Origin: Mesostigma viride
Taxonomy: Eukaryota > Streptophyta > Mesostigmatophyceae > Mesostigmatales > Mesostigmataceae
Direction: 5' to 3'
Assembly: GCA_009746045.1 (NCBI GenBank)
Contig: RPFO01000059.1
Coordinates: 684,501-748,500 of the forward strand
Length of the DNA: 64,000 nucleotides
Of this stretch, positions 1 through 12,109 are shown one piece after another. The translations under genes and the position numbers were made by a program. The number at the start of each line of letters is the position of its first letter. Position 1 is the first letter of the stretch. A model generated the notes under the pieces. That model searched no databases and was not told the origin of the DNA. It saw nothing but the letters and a program-made list of their open reading frames with translations.

Positions 1-497
1 ACACAAATAACGTGCTAGCATCCAGTTGCACTCCAGGTGGGACGAACAGAAGCACTTGTAAAGTCTGCATCTAATCGAGCCCCTGCTCCCTTGACCGGCG
101 GCATGCAATTGATGTGTTGCACTGGGCAACCTGGCCCCTCCGTCCCTACCATCTTGAAACACTGAGCACGTCAACAGGGGTTAAGCAAGGCATGCAAAGG
201 GTGAAGGAGAGGTTATGCATAAAAACCGAGATTCCAAAAGAGGAATAAACTTTCTGCATGTCATTGACAGGAGGCAAGGCCAGAGGATGATGCGCTCCAA
301 CAAAGTCAGCGGCTCCAGCAGTACGTCGCTGGCAAGACTCACAAGGCCAACACGAAAAAATCAGAAAGGTAGCCAACACAATTGGTGAAAATAGTGCTAC
401 TAATCGTGGCGCAGAGAGTAGCATGCACCTAGATATGATAACTTTTTTTCAAACAAGGTTTTTCTCCTCGCAAAATTTTCACAAGCATGGTGAGTAC
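1..497. other. Left edge: downstream part of RAD1, exons not resolved
   Basis: Minus-strand RAD1 must continue here or beyond the window, because the exon ending at 498 stops in the middle of the protein. A possible acceptor (cttgccag) lies near 325-332, but the reading frame after it does not resemble the RAD1 C-terminal half. I cannot support a further exon, and nothing else is recognised. Confidence 0.4.
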
Positions 498-1749
498 CGC
501 AGCACGAGCTCCCCATCAGGCCCCGGGTAGTTGACCTCCAGCCCCGCAAACCCGCTGGTGAACGTGCTCAGGCAGTCGGTCAGCACGGTCAGCGAGACCG
601 CCACGTGGCAACGCTTGGGGCCCCGGTACCTGAACTCTTGGAACAGCTGGCACAGGGGGTCGGTGAGGGGGAGGGCAAGCCCGGGGATTGGGTGAGGGGG
701 AAGGCAAGCAGGCACATGCACGGCACATGTTGGCATGAGACAAGCGGGGAGAAGAGCAGCGTGGAGGGTTGATGGATGCGCCCACAGGTGGGGCGCCCGA
801 TGGATCGCTGGCAGCATGGGGCGAAAGCGTTACCTTGCTAGTGCTGACACTCGACACCAGCCGTAAGGGTGAACTACTTTGGGGATCTCGCGTTGAGAAT
901 CTGGCAGTATCATCGGTGCTTGCTTGCTCCAAGGTTGCAGTGTGATCCGATCGTTGAATAGTTCTGAAGGGACCAGTTTACCAGTCCTTCCTCTAGGCAC
1001 TCCTAGCATATTAACAACAATTTTAGAGGACAGAAGAGCACGCCATGCTGCGAGAAACCGCCATAAAGGTGCAAGCTTGACTCTGTTTGGACTTTGGGTG
1101 CCGATGAAAGCTAAAGAAAGCACCCTGTGAGCAACCGGTTTTGATTTTTATATCCGACACCAGCGTGCGGAGCATACTCATACGCCACTCTACCCTACAT
1201 GGCACAGATTAGACAAGTTTCCTCTTTTGTTGGTGGCGCGCTTTCCAGGCCATAAGCTGGGCCCAAGCGCTTACAGGTTTTTTATTATGATGCCAAAAGC
1301 GGCCTGTGCAATGGTACAGAGCAGTTCGACGAACACAGCTCAGCTGCCCAGGCAATTACCGGGTCTTTTGCAGCCTAAGGTGAACTCACGTCCGTACGGA
1401 AGTACACCCTGCCTTGAAGGCATTGATGCTCATCCACGATAATCAGAATCCCGTGCTCCGACAGCTCGATGATGGCATCCTGCGCTCCGGACGCAGTAAA
1501 CAGCAGTGGACCCCGCTTTCGTCAGTGTGTCATGATAGAAGCCGATGCCACAAGCCTCAAACGCTTGAATTTCCGTACACGAACGCTTTCTGAATGGCGT
1601 CAACGCCTTTGTTTGCCAAAATGTTGGGTACCAGCTCGTACCTGTTGCTTCTTCCAGCGGACACTGACCAAGGCGTCTACTAGCCCTTGCACGCAGTCTA
1701 GCTTACAGTGTAGCTCCACATCGGGGGTTGCTGCTGCCTCATCGTCCAT
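498..1749 (-). CDS. RAD1: RAD1, 9-1-1 checkpoint clamp subunit (partial, first three exons)
   Basis: RAD1 is the PCNA-like subunit of the nuclear RAD9-RAD1-HUS1 clamp that is loaded at damaged DNA. Three exons are read on the minus strand: 1749-1642 (start MDDEAAATPDVEL), 1479-1390 and 646-498. All have GT-AG borders, and the first two introns are phase 0. The joined protein contains CKLDCVQGLVDALVSVRWKK, then DAIIELSEHGILIIVDE and CLQGRVYF, then FQEFRYRG, LTDCLSTF and YPGPDGELVLR. This order and spacing match the N-terminal PCNA-like domain of RAD1, and YPGPD.EL is typical of the plant proteins. About 115 residues are visible, so the second half (about 60% of a usual ~290-aa protein) is missing to the left. 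The gene is divergent from MEMO1, whose start lies 761 bp away. The ATG was chosen because the family starts only a few residues before the LDNVQG motif. The last donor (gtactc) is weak. Confidence 0.9.
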
Positions 1750-2510
1750 GCAGTCGAGGTGCTTTTTGCCAAAGAAATCTTCAATCGGTGCAACATAGGA
1801 TTATACACGTGTTACCGAAAGAGGTATAGCGGCATGGCTGCCAAAACACCAGCTGGCAAACCTGCTTGGCTGACCTGGTGTCGAGAGTGCCAGGCCAAGC
1901 AAGGTTCAGTGAACTTACCACAGAAACGACATGGTAGTCTGTAAGCTGAATTGTTGTTCAAACGGGAAATTTCACCTGCAGAAAGCCAAACTCGCACTTG
2001 TTTTCGGCACTCATTTTAGCCGGGACTGAATTTTGTGATACCACCATCCTCGACTTGGGAAACCTCTACTCCTCAAGCCGGGAATGTTTCATCCATATTT
2101 CCCGCGCTTTTTTAGGCATTTCGGACCCTTGACTACATTCCAATGAGACGGGGATAAGCAACGGAATGTACGAGTAGATGCCCCTGCCGTCGCGATGGAC
2201 GAGGGCTCTGGGGTCGTTGATTGATGACGAGGCAAAAGCAGCCTCGCACTGAAACGACTGAATTATACCACGTGGGTTATGTTTATCTTACGGTGGTGTC
2301 TCGCGGCCTGAAGCCTGAAGCGACAGATCGAAGCAACAAAACCTTGGGTAATTTCTCGGGTGTATGAAGGCGATGGTGAAGCAATATAGGCGTTGAGGTT
2401 TCCGGGAGCACGGATTACTGCGAAACATCTACGCGACGGAGCCCTTTAGGCGCTGCACTCAAAAGTTGCGAGAGGCTTTCTCCAATTTGACGACTTCTCG
2501 GCGGGGGGCG
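1750..2510. promoter_or_regulatory. Divergent RAD1/MEMO1 intergenic region
   Basis: This 761 bp lies between the two putative start codons and must hold both 5' UTRs and promoters. I see no TATA box at a convincing position and no repeat of note. Shared regulation is only an inference from geometry. Confidence 0.4.
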
Positions 2511-5500
2511 ATGGCGAACCATGGGGAGTCCTCATGTCGAGCTGCCACACATGCAGGCAGTTGGTACTCTGCGGATCGTAAGTTTTGGATTGCCTTCGAC
2601 CAGTGTGAGCACCAACACGCGCATGTGACGTCTAGGATTGTGCAGAAAAGTTTTCATTGTATTTGCGCTGTACCAAGGTTGTTTCGAAGGTTGTCATTGC
2701 CGAATTTTGTGGTTGTGAGAAAAGGACGATCATAAGCGAAAGTGTGTTGGGTGTACTGGGCCATTGTGGAATTTACGCCCATGAAAACCTTATCCGAGGT
2801 TTTCAGGGTGCATGCCGTATGTATAGCCATGTACGGATATGTAAAATTATGTCGAGAAAACTTGGATCCACAATTAATTTGTCCGGCAACTTAAGATCCT
2901 GACTAGTTGTTAATGCGCACAATGAATTACGTTCTTAAAGACGAAATTCACATCCGCATTGCCACGATCGAGCTGTTCATTCGTAATTCTGCTGTTGTCT
3001 TGAATATTTTCCGGATGTTCGCCCGCGATGCCCTGAACGTAAACTTCCTGTTTGGGGTCAATCTACTTGGCTTACGTGGTATCTCCTGGGTTGACACTTG
3101 TGACGCTTGCAATACTTAAACACATAAGGCAGTTGCATGCACTCCTGTGCATAGCCATCCTGGATATGGCCGGTCAAGGATCTGACTGTGCCCCAATTGA
3201 AGCCCCCTGATGCCCTCCCTTCCCTTCCCTCATCTCGGTGCCCTGCCCATTCGTGCCACAACCACCCACATCTGCATGACACACACACACATACACACGC
3301 ATGCTCTCTCTCTGTCTCTCTATCTCCATCTCTATCTCTATCTCTATCTCTATCTCTATCTCTATCTCTATCTCTATCTCTATCTCTATCTCTATCTCTA
3401 TCTCTATCTCTATCTCTATCTCTATCTCTATCTCTATCTCTATCTCTATCTCTATCTCTATCTCTATCTCTATCTCTATCTCTATCTCTATCTCTATCTC
3501 TATCTCTATCTCTCTCTCTCCGTCTCTCGCCCTCCCCCACCCCCCACCCCCACCCCCTTTCAGCCACCGTCCTCTCAGGCGAGCTCCAAGGCTGGCTGGA
3601 CGCGGCGGAGAAGAGCGCAGGGGGGGCCGTGCGCGCTATCATCGCCCCGTGAGTGCTTGATGTGGTGATGGACCATCGCCCCGTGAGTGCTTGATGTGGT
3701 GATGGCCCCCCATCGCCCCGTGAGTGGTTGATGCGTTGGTCAATCATCGCTCCGTGAGTGCTTGATGTGGTGATGGACCATCGCCCCGTGAGTGCTTGAT
3801 GTGGTGATAGACCATCGCCGCATGAGTGCTTGATGTGGTGATGGACCATCGCCCCGTGAGTGCTTAATGTGGTGATGGACCATCGCCCCGTGAGTGCTTA
3901 ATGTGGTGATGGACCATCGCCCCGTGAGTGCTTGATGTGGTGATAGACCATCGCCCCGTGAGTGCTTGACGTGGTGATAGACCATCGCCCCGTGAGTGCT
4001 TGATGTGGTTATGGACCATCGCCGCATGAGTGCTTGATGTGGTGATAGACCATCGCCCCGTGAGTGCTTGATGTGGTGATGGACCATCGCCGCATGAGTG
4101 CTTGATGTGGTGATGGACCATCGCCGCATGAGTGCTTGATGTGGTGATGGACCATCGCCGCATGAGTGCTTGATGTGGTGATGGACCATCGCCCCGTGCG
4201 TGCTTGATGTGGTGATGGACCATCGCCCCGTGAGTGCTTGATGTCGTGATGGACCATCGCCCCGTGAGTGCTTGATGTGGTGATGGACCATCGCCGCATG
4301 AGTGCTTGATGTGGTGATGGACTATTGCCCCGTGCGTGCTTGATGTGGTGATGGACCATCGCCGCATGAGTGCTTGATGTGGTGATGGACCATCGCCGCA
4401 TGAGTGCTTGATGTGGTGATGGACCATCGCCCCGTGCGTGCTTGATGTGGTGATGGACCATCGCCCCGTGAGTGCTTGATGTCGTGATGGACCATCGCCC
4501 CGTGAGTGCTTGATGTGGTGATGGACCATCGCCCCGTGAGTGCTTGATGTGTTGATGGACCATCGCCCCGTGAGTGCTTGATGTGGTGATGGACCATCGC
4601 CCCGTGAGTGCTTGACGTGGTGATGGACCATCGCCCCGTGAGTGGTTCATGGATTAGTCGATCATCGCCTTGTGAGTGGTTCATTGACGGTGCGCCGTCA
4701 ACCCATGATCGGTCACAAGCAAATCTGTCGATGTTTGCTTAGCCAATCAATCTCTGCCCTGTGAGCTGTCACAAGCAGGTGGTTGGGTTTGATATGTGCC
4801 CATCGACCATTGGCTCGTGACGGGTCCTGCCGTAGGCGTGCGGCGACGTCTGTGGGAGGACGTCAGGACGTCGAAGCACCCAGGATTTTCGCAGCTGTGT
4901 TTTTTTGGCACAATTACCCACTCAAGCAGCACAATCACCCAGAAACTAAGGGCCAGCCTGTCAAGTTGGCGTTCATCGGTAGGCGCAGTCGAGTGCTTGC
5001 ATAATATTATACTTACAGCTAGGGCATTGTGGTTCTTGTAATGGCGCCCCTATTCCATGTATATGATATGATGATAACACAGTGCGTGATATCAGGCTCA
5101 CTCTCAGGCCCCAGCAAGCAAGCCGCATGCCTGGGATCGACCACCACACCATCCGTTCTACCTGGGGCATGCCCATCCGCTGCCATCCGTTGGTGCCTTG
5201 CCCATAGGGAATCACTGCCATAGGGTTCTTCTCACGCACGCTGTTACCCCATTCGCCGGTGCGTTGTGGTTTATGTTGCCACGCCGCACGCGCAGGCACG
5301 CCGGTTACTTCTACTCGGGCCGCTGCGCCGCGTGGGCGTACAAAAACATCGACCCGACCAACATGTACGTCTGCTGCATGATGGCAGAGGCAGGCAAGCA
5401 CTCCTACTTGCATTCCTCCTCACTGCCTTACTGTCACAATGCGCTGCCTGCCTCCTTCCTCATCAGCCTCCTTTTGCCCTCATCGGCATGCGCTGCATCC

Positions 5501-8500
5501 AACTTTGTTTCCACCTTGACTGCGCCTGCCGGTCTCCGCACACGCCTGTTGTGAGTTGTCGTGTGCACTTTGTGCCGTGTGACGTGTGGGAAATGTGACG
5601 TGTGCCTGCATCCGTGTGTCGTGTGCCTCGTTTTATCCGCCAGCAACCGCGTCTTCCTGCTGGGGTCCTTCCACCACGCGTACGTGCGCAAGGTGTGCGC
5701 GACCCGCTTCACGGTCTACCAGACCCCACTGGGTGACCTACCGATCGACACCGAGGGTGAGCGGTGGTCTTCCAAGTAGCTTAACTTCCAAGGTTTGTGA
5801 TTTTGTGCAGGGGTGATTTTGTCGCCCCTGCCGCTGTCCTGGCCGCCGCCACGGCAGCAGCTGCTGCTGTGCTGTGGTGGATAGTGGATCGTTTTGAGTG
5901 CATTCATAGTGGGTGTATTAGTCTACAGCTACCCTATGGTGGACACTAAGTTGGTGCCTTCGCAGGAGCGTATCTACTGTACTAATAGTATACTTCTGGT
6001 ATATTCTATATAGCTATACTCATAGTATACTATAGTATATATGCTATGTAGTTATACTTATAGTATAGAATATACTTATAGTATGCACTTGTAGTATATA
6101 CTTATGCTGGGCAAGCAAGAGGCCAAGAGCTTTCTGGTTCCTTGGTACTGCTCAAAGCTCAACATCGGCCTTTGCTGCCGTGATTTTCTGTCGACAGGTC
6201 GTGCTTCTCGTCTACCTGTTTTGTTGTTGCGTGCTGTCCTCTCTCCCTCCCTACGAGTGGGCTCAATGGCCAGAGCAGTTTCTATTAAACAGTTTGTGTT
6301 CCCCCAAGTAAGGACTGGCGCTCATGTGATGCAGTCTACGTGAGTATTCATTGATTAAGAAAGGATGCCACCATATTATTGGCATGGCATCCTGCATGCC
6401 ACCATGTCCCCATGCCTACCACGCTCGCCTTCCACGTGTTTGCTTCGCCTCCGCACGCATCGGCCCCGCAGTGGTGAAGGACTTGCTGAAAACCGGCAAG
6501 TTTGACGTCATGTCGGAGGACGTGGACGAGGCAGAGCACAGTATGGAGATGCACCTGCCCTACATACGCAAGGTCTTTGGCACGTGAGTGTGCGCCTGCC
6601 CTACATGCACACGATCAGGGAGGGGGCAGCCTGTTGTGGGGGCCTGGCGTTTGGGGAGGCATTAACCATCCCAGGTGTATGGGTACAGTAGTCACTGGTT
6701 GAATGATACTACTTCCGTACTGCTCACTAGCTGTGACGGTAATAGGCTATGGCTACTCTATAGCTGTGGCTTTGCACGGCAGCCATCCCTGCGGTCGTGA
6801 GGTTCCTGGAAGCATGCTGCTAATAGGCATCAGTGGGTGGTTGCGGTACTGATGGGCAAACAGGGGTGCCTCGCTTGTCAACTGGAGCATGACATTGTCG
6901 GAAGGTTTTCGCGCTGCTTCGCCATTGATGCTCAGGCCTCGCGCTTCAACGGACAGAAAGCAGCGCTCGTTGAGGCGCACGTCTCGCCCTACCTTGTGCT
7001 CGTTGAGGAGCTTTTTTTGCCCTGGTTTATGGTTCCGTTGAGGCACACACACAAGTAGCTGATGCAGAGATGTCAATCCCCCGTCAGGACATCACCTGCA
7101 CCCGTATGTTCCGCTCCACTTGGTGGAAGCTGTGCGTTCCCCCGCACTGGTGGGTGCTGCACTCATTGCATCAGGTGAAGGTGTACCTTGCAAGAAGCCA
7201 TTTGAGCAGCAGCATTTTCAACCACCACCAGCGGGCACACAGTCGTATGGGGCTGCATCTTATTTCCCGACATCTTTTTCTTGCTTGCCCTGGTAGAAGA
7301 AACGGATGGGCAGGGCGGGGAAGAAACCAGGAGTGTAGTAATGAAGGTAGTTTCGTGACGGTTTGTGAACGTTTGTTAATCACATTTGACAGCGGTCCGC
7401 CACAAACATCTTCCTGTGGTCTGACCTTTCAATTGATGGCATTGCGCCTCACTGCATGATGTCATGGCGTTTCCGACATGCGTGTGAGTAAACATGGGTT
7501 AACGTGGGTAAACGTGGGTAAACCTTCCCGCTCTTCATCACCTGCGCTACCATTGGCACCCACCCACCCACCCACCCATCCCATCCACTTGGCTTCCCCC
7601 TTCCCCCCCTACCCCCCCCCACGCGCGTTACAGGCAAGCCATCACCCTGGTCCCGCTGATGGTGGGTTCCATCACCCCTAGTCAAGAGTTGGCATACGGC
7701 CGCATCCTCGCGCCCTACCTGGACGACCCGCGCAACCTGTTTGTGATTTCTTCCGACTTCTGTCACTGGGGCAGCCGGTGCGTCGCCGCACATGGTGTTA
7801 CATGCAGGGAGTCGTCGCCCCATGGCTGTGCTGATGGGCTCATCGGGGCCGTGTGGGTGATGAAATGTGCTCATCGAGCTGTGTGGGTGATGACCTGCCA
7901 CGTGGGGGAGTAATTACCTGGAGCGGGGGAGGGCATTATCATGGGGAGATGGGACATCAGCATGGCACCTTGGCATGGTCCATAGTGTGGAGCACGTTGT
8001 CTACTCTGGTACCATAGTGTGGCGTGGTTGAGAAGTACTTTGGGTTAGCATGCAGGTCGTGCAAGCTTCTTGAGAGCTTTGTGTGCAGAGCACTGGCTGC
8101 CTTATCATTTTTTGTCACCATTCTGCTGCTGGATGCCGAGTTTAGTCTAGTGCGCTGCCTCATCTTCGGGGAACAAGGTTTGCCTCATCCTCGGGTAATA
8201 AGGTTTGCCTCATCCTCGGGTGATAAGGTTTGCCTCATCCTCGGGTAATAAGGTTTGCCTCATCCTCGGGGAACAAGGTTTGCCTCATCCTCGGGGAACA
8301 AGGTTTGCCTCATCCTCGGGTAATAAGGTTTGCCTCATCCTCGGGTAATAAGGTTTGCCTCATCCTCGGGTAATAAGGTTTGCCTCATCTTCGGGTGATA
8401 AGGTTTGCCTCGTCCTCGGGTAATAAGGTTTGCCTCGTCCTCGGGTAATAAGGTTTGCCTCATCCTCGGGGAACAAGGTTTGCCTCATCCTCGGGTAACA

Positions 8501-11500
8501 AGGTTTGCCTCATCTTCGGGGAACAAGGTTTGCCTCATCCTCGGGTAATAAGGTTTGCCTCATCCTCGGGTGATAAGGTTTGCCTCATCCTCGGGTAATA
8601 AGGTTTGCCTCGTCCTCGGGTAACAAGGTTTGCCTCATCCTCGGGTAATAAGGTTTGCCTCATCCTCGGGTGATAAGGTTTGCCTCATCCTCGGGTAATA
8701 AGGTTTGCCTCATCCTCGGGTGATAAGGTTTGCCTCATCCTCGGGTAGTAAGGTTTGCCTCATCCTCGGGTAACAAGGTTTGCCTCATCCTCGGGTAATA
8801 AGGTTTGCCTCATCCTCGGGTAGTAAGGTTTGCCTCATCCTCGGGGAAGAAGGTTTGCCTCATCCTCGGGTAATAAGGTTTGCCTCATCTTCGGAAAACA
8901 AGGTTTGCCTCATCCTCGGGTAATAAGGTTTGCCTCATCCTCGGGTAATAAGGTTTGCCTCATCCTCGGGTGATAAGGTTTGCCTCATCCTCGGGTAATA
9001 AGGTTTGCCTCATCCTCGGGTAATAAGGTTTGCCTCATCTTCGGAAAACAAGGTTTGCCTCATCCTCGGGTAATAAGGTTTGCCTCATCCTCGGGTGATA
9101 AGGTTTGCCTCATCCTCGGGTAGTAAGGTTTGCCTCATCCTCGGGTAACAAGGTTTGCCTCATCCTCGGGTAATAAGGTTTGCCTCATCCTCGGGTAGTA
9201 AGGTTTGCCTCATCCTCGGGTAATAAGGTTTGCCTCATCCTCGGGTAATAAGGTTTGCCTCATCTTCGGAAAACAAGGTTTGCCTCATCCTCGGGTAATA
9301 AGGTTTGCCTCATCCTCGGGTAATAAGGTTTGCCTCATCCTCGGGTAGTAAGGTTTGCCTCATCCTCGGGTAATAAGGTTTGCCTCATCCTCGGGTAATA
9401 AGGTTTGCCTCATCTTCGGAAAACAAGGTTTGCCTCATCCTCGGGTAATAAGGTTTGCCTCATCCTCGGGTAATAAGGTTTGCCTCATCCTCGGGTAACA
9501 AGGTTTGCCTCATCCTCGGGTAATAAGGTTTGCCTCATCCTCGGGTAGTAAGGTTTGCCTCATCCTCGGGTAGTAAGGTTTGCCTCATCCTCGGGTAATA
9601 AGGTTTGCCTCATCTTCGGAAAACAAGGTTTGCCTCATCCTCGGGTAATAAGGTTTGCCTCATCCTCGGGTAATAAGGTTTGCCTCATCCTCGGGTGATA
9701 AGGTTTGCCTCATCCTCGGGTAATAAGGTTTGCCTCATCCTCGGGTAATAAGGTTTGCCTCATCTTCGGAAAACAAGGTTTGCCTCATCCTCGGGTAATA
9801 AGGTTTGCCTCATCCTCGGGTGATAAGGTTTGCCTCATCCTCGGGTAGTAAGGTTTGCCTCATCCTCGGGTAACAAGGTTTGCCTCATCCTCGGGTAATA
9901 AGGTTTGCCTCATCCTCGGGTAGTAAGGTTTGCCTCATCCTCGGGGAACAAGGTTTGCCTCATCCTCGGGTGATAAGGTTTGCCTCATCTTCGGAAAACA
10001 AGGTTTGCCTCATCCTCGGGTGATAAGGTTTGCCTCATCCTCGGAAAACAAGGTTGGCCTCATCCTCGGGGAACAAGGTTTGCCTCATCCTCGGGGAACA
10101 AGGTTTGCCTCATCCTCGGGTAATAAGGTTTGCCTCATCTTCGGAAAACAAGGTTTGCCTCATCCTCGGGTGATAAGGTTTGCCTCATCCTCGGGTGATA
10201 AGGTTTGCCTCATCCTCGGGGAATAAGGTTTGCCTCATCCTCGGGGAACAAGGTTTGCCTCATCCTCGGGGAACAAGGTTTGCCTCATCCTCGGGTAATA
10301 AGGTTTGCCTCATCCTCGGGGAACAAGGTTTGCCTCATCCTCGGGTAATAAGGTTTGCCTCATCCTCGGGGAATAAGGTTTGCCTCATCCTCGGGTAATA
10401 AGGTTTGCCTCATCCTCGGGGAACAAGGTTTACATGATCTCCCGGACGTTTTGTGTGAGCTTCCCATCATGTATCTCTGCCTAGTTCATTGCGTGCCTGC
10501 CTAGTTGTGCACCTGTCTGGCTGCAGATACCAGTTGGTTCACCAATCGCCACAGTATGATTTATCATAGGAGTATCATCCGAATGACTCCCCCCATCTGC
10601 CTGTTGCCCACCACCCTCTCCTCCCCACCAATTCCTTTAACCACTGCCCCACCCGCACCCAAACGCCCCACCCCTCTTCCAAAAGCCCCCTTGCCCCCCC
10701 CCCCGCCCAACACACCTGCCCCAACTACACCCTGGGGTTTTGCCAGCGTCCGGTTCACCCACTTGCACCTTCGCTCCTCACCTCCCTGTCATTTCCTCCT
10801 CCTTTCTGTGCCGGCATCTGCCTGGTTCTTGGTTCTTGATCTGCTTGCCTTCCCCGTCCCCCCGTCCCCCCGTCCCCCCGTCCCCCCGTCCCCCCGTCCC
10901 CCCGTCCCCCCATCCCCCCGTCCCCCCGTCCCCCCGTCCCCCCCCTCTTCAATTTAGCTGTGTTGCCAGCTTCTGCCCACTTACCTACTTAAATGTGGTC
11001 CGTTTCGCACTAACACTCCCCCGCCCCCCCCCCCCCCCCCTTGCCCCTGCTTGCCACCCACGTTTGTCTCCAGCTTCCGCTTCACCTACTACGACAGGTC
11101 GCAGGGCCCCATCCACAAGTCGATCGAGCACCTGGACCACCTGGGCATGTCCCTGATCGAACGGGGGGACATTTCGGGCTACACCGAGTACTTGGACAAG
11201 TACGAGAACACGATCTGCGGGCGGCACCCAATCGGCATACTCATGAATGTGCGTGGATGGTTGAGGGTGGTGCATTACGCATGAATGTGCGTGGGGAAGG
11301 ATTGGGTTGTGGCATACTCATGAATATACTTCATGGACAATGGCTGGTGTCATGATGAGCATGTCTTGAGGAAAGGTGGGTCGTGAACATGTGTTGTTGG
11401 AAGGGAGTTTGGGTTTTTTAAAGAATATACGTGGGATTCAATGGGTTGGCTTTGTGAGTATGGGTTACTGAATGGGGGTTTGGCACTATGATTGTGCTTA

Positions 11501-11811
11501 AAAATGCATGAGGGTGCTGGCATCATGGATGTGCGTTAGGAGTGGAAGTGGGATTGCAGTTACATTATTGTTATCCATTTTTCCTAGCCTTCCCGCGGAG
11601 TTGCACGACTACTGATTTTTTATGCGGTCTCTCTTTCGCTACACTTGCGACTCTGCATGTCAATTTCTTTGCTCAGGCCATTTCAGCGTGCAAGACCAAG
11701 ATTGCGACCAAGTTCGTGCAATACGACCAGTCCAGCCGAGTGGAGAGCCATGATGACAGCAGCGTCAGCTATGCTGCCGCTGTCAGCCGAGCTATTATGG
11801 TCTCTGCATAG
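2511..11811 (+). CDS. MEMO1: MEMO1-family protein, 8 exons, 299 aa
   Basis: Exons are 2511-2577, 3564-3648, 5296-5364, 5644-5756, 6472-6583, 7634-7777, 11074-11248 and 11677-11811. All introns are GT-AG and the phases close to 900 nt with a TAG stop. The 299-aa length fits the family (human 297). Recognisable blocks in order: THAGSWYS (residues 13-20), ELQGWL (29-34), [14 protein letters not shown] (46-59), LLGSFHHAY (79-87), [10 protein letters not shown] (133-142), [13 protein letters not shown] (183-195), [11 protein letters not shown] (213-223), [10 protein letters not shown] (242-251) and DSSVSYAAA near the end. His52, His84 and Cys245 align with the metal-binding His49, His81 and Cys244 of human MEMO1. 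In animals MEMO1 is a metal-binding cytosolic protein linked to redox and cell motility signalling; its role in algae is not established. The start ATG sits in cgATGGCG, 12 codons before THAGSWY. Introns 1, 2 and 6 carry large tandem repeats. Confidence 0.95.
3301..3524 (+). repeat. (CTCTAT)n microsatellite in MEMO1 intron 1
   Basis: This is an almost pure hexanucleotide array of about 34 units, ending some 40 bp before the acceptor of exon 2. On the sense strand it acts as a very long pyrimidine-rich tract upstream of the 3' splice site. Long RDRDRD and LSLSLS reading frames here are artefacts of the repeat. Confidence 0.95.
3641..4690 (+). repeat. 34-bp minisatellite carrying the exon 2 donor (MEMO1 intron 2)
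   Basis: The period is 34 bp (for example 3641, 3675) with about 30 copies, mostly 85-100% alike and degenerating after 4650. The first copy includes the last 8 nt of exon 2 (ATCGCCCC) followed by the donor GTGAGT, so nearly every copy repeats the full exon/intron junction. Because 34 is not divisible by 3 and stops are rare on the minus strand, long MVHHHIKHS-type reading frames appear there; they are not genes. Confidence 0.95.
5960..6105 (+). repeat. TA-rich degenerate repeat in MEMO1 intron 4
   Basis: About 145 bp built from variants of tatagtata and atactta, with many short inverted repeats. It differs strongly in composition from its GC-rich surroundings. It is intronic and no other function is visible. 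Confidence 0.7.
6584..6610 (+). repeat. Degenerate copy of exon 5 sequence just inside MEMO1 intron 5
   Basis: Exon 5 contains CACCTGCCCTACATACGCA about 30 bp before its donor. Immediately after the donor the intron reads CGCCTGCCCTACATGCACA, a 16/19 match. This looks like a single tandem copy across the donor. Confidence 0.5.
8157..10430 (+). repeat. 25-bp minisatellite, about 91 copies, MEMO1 intron 6
   Basis: Unit of 25 bp with core ggtttgcctcatcctcggg followed by a variable taataa, tgataa, tagtaa or gaacaa. The phase is kept for 2.27 kb. Variants form higher-order runs: copies ending ggaaaac recur about every 125-175 bp between 8890 and 10150, which suggests block duplications of several units. 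It fills most of the 3.3 kb intron. Reading frames through it are shadows. Confidence 0.95.
10853..10945 (+). repeat. (CCCCCGT)n heptamer array in MEMO1 intron 6
   Basis: About 12 copies of a 7-bp unit, followed by a poly-C run (11021-11041) just before the exon 7 acceptor. The whole 3' third of this intron is pyrimidine-rich. Confidence 0.9.
11241..11330 (+). repeat. Repeated exon 7 donor in MEMO1 intron 7
   Basis: Exon 7 ends GCATACTCATGAAT/gtgcgtgg at 11248. The intron holds atgaat/gtgcgtgg again at 11281 and ggcatactcatgaat at 11311-11325. These are partial tandem copies of the exon end and donor, with spacings of about 38 and 39 bp. Confidence 0.7.
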
Positions 11812-12070
11812 CATCATGCCAGCTATATTTGGGGATCAGTTACCTCTTTTCCCCTGCAGACATATCAGAAGTTTTCCGTTGAAGGACAGCATAAAGAGCA
11901 TGGGTGCAGTACCTGCTTCAGAAATTGAGCAAGTCTCTGTCAGTAACTAGAAAGCTAGGCTCGAATGAATGTGATGAAGGGACTCGGCAGGAAAACACCA
12001 AGAAGTCAATTTGAAAAAATTCAAAACGCGCGTTAAACCTATGCAAACAGTGCCCGACAGTGTTTGGGGA
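11812..12070. other. MEMO1 3' flank
   Basis: Between the MEMO1 stop and the first retroelement debris. It presumably holds the 3' UTR. No clear poly(A) signal was identified. Confidence 0.4.
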
Positions 12071-12109
12071 CCCAAAGTAGCACTTATGACAATTTGCCGT
12101 GCGCTTACT

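Noticed and set aside
3058-4684. Long minus-strand [15 protein letters not shown] frames as repeat proteins
   Set aside because: They arise from the 34-bp and 6-bp arrays. The plus strand carries MEMO1 exons on both sides with closing phases, so this is intron.
8157-10430. CRISPR-like array
   Set aside because: The 25-bp units abut with no unique spacers; it is a eukaryotic intronic minisatellite.
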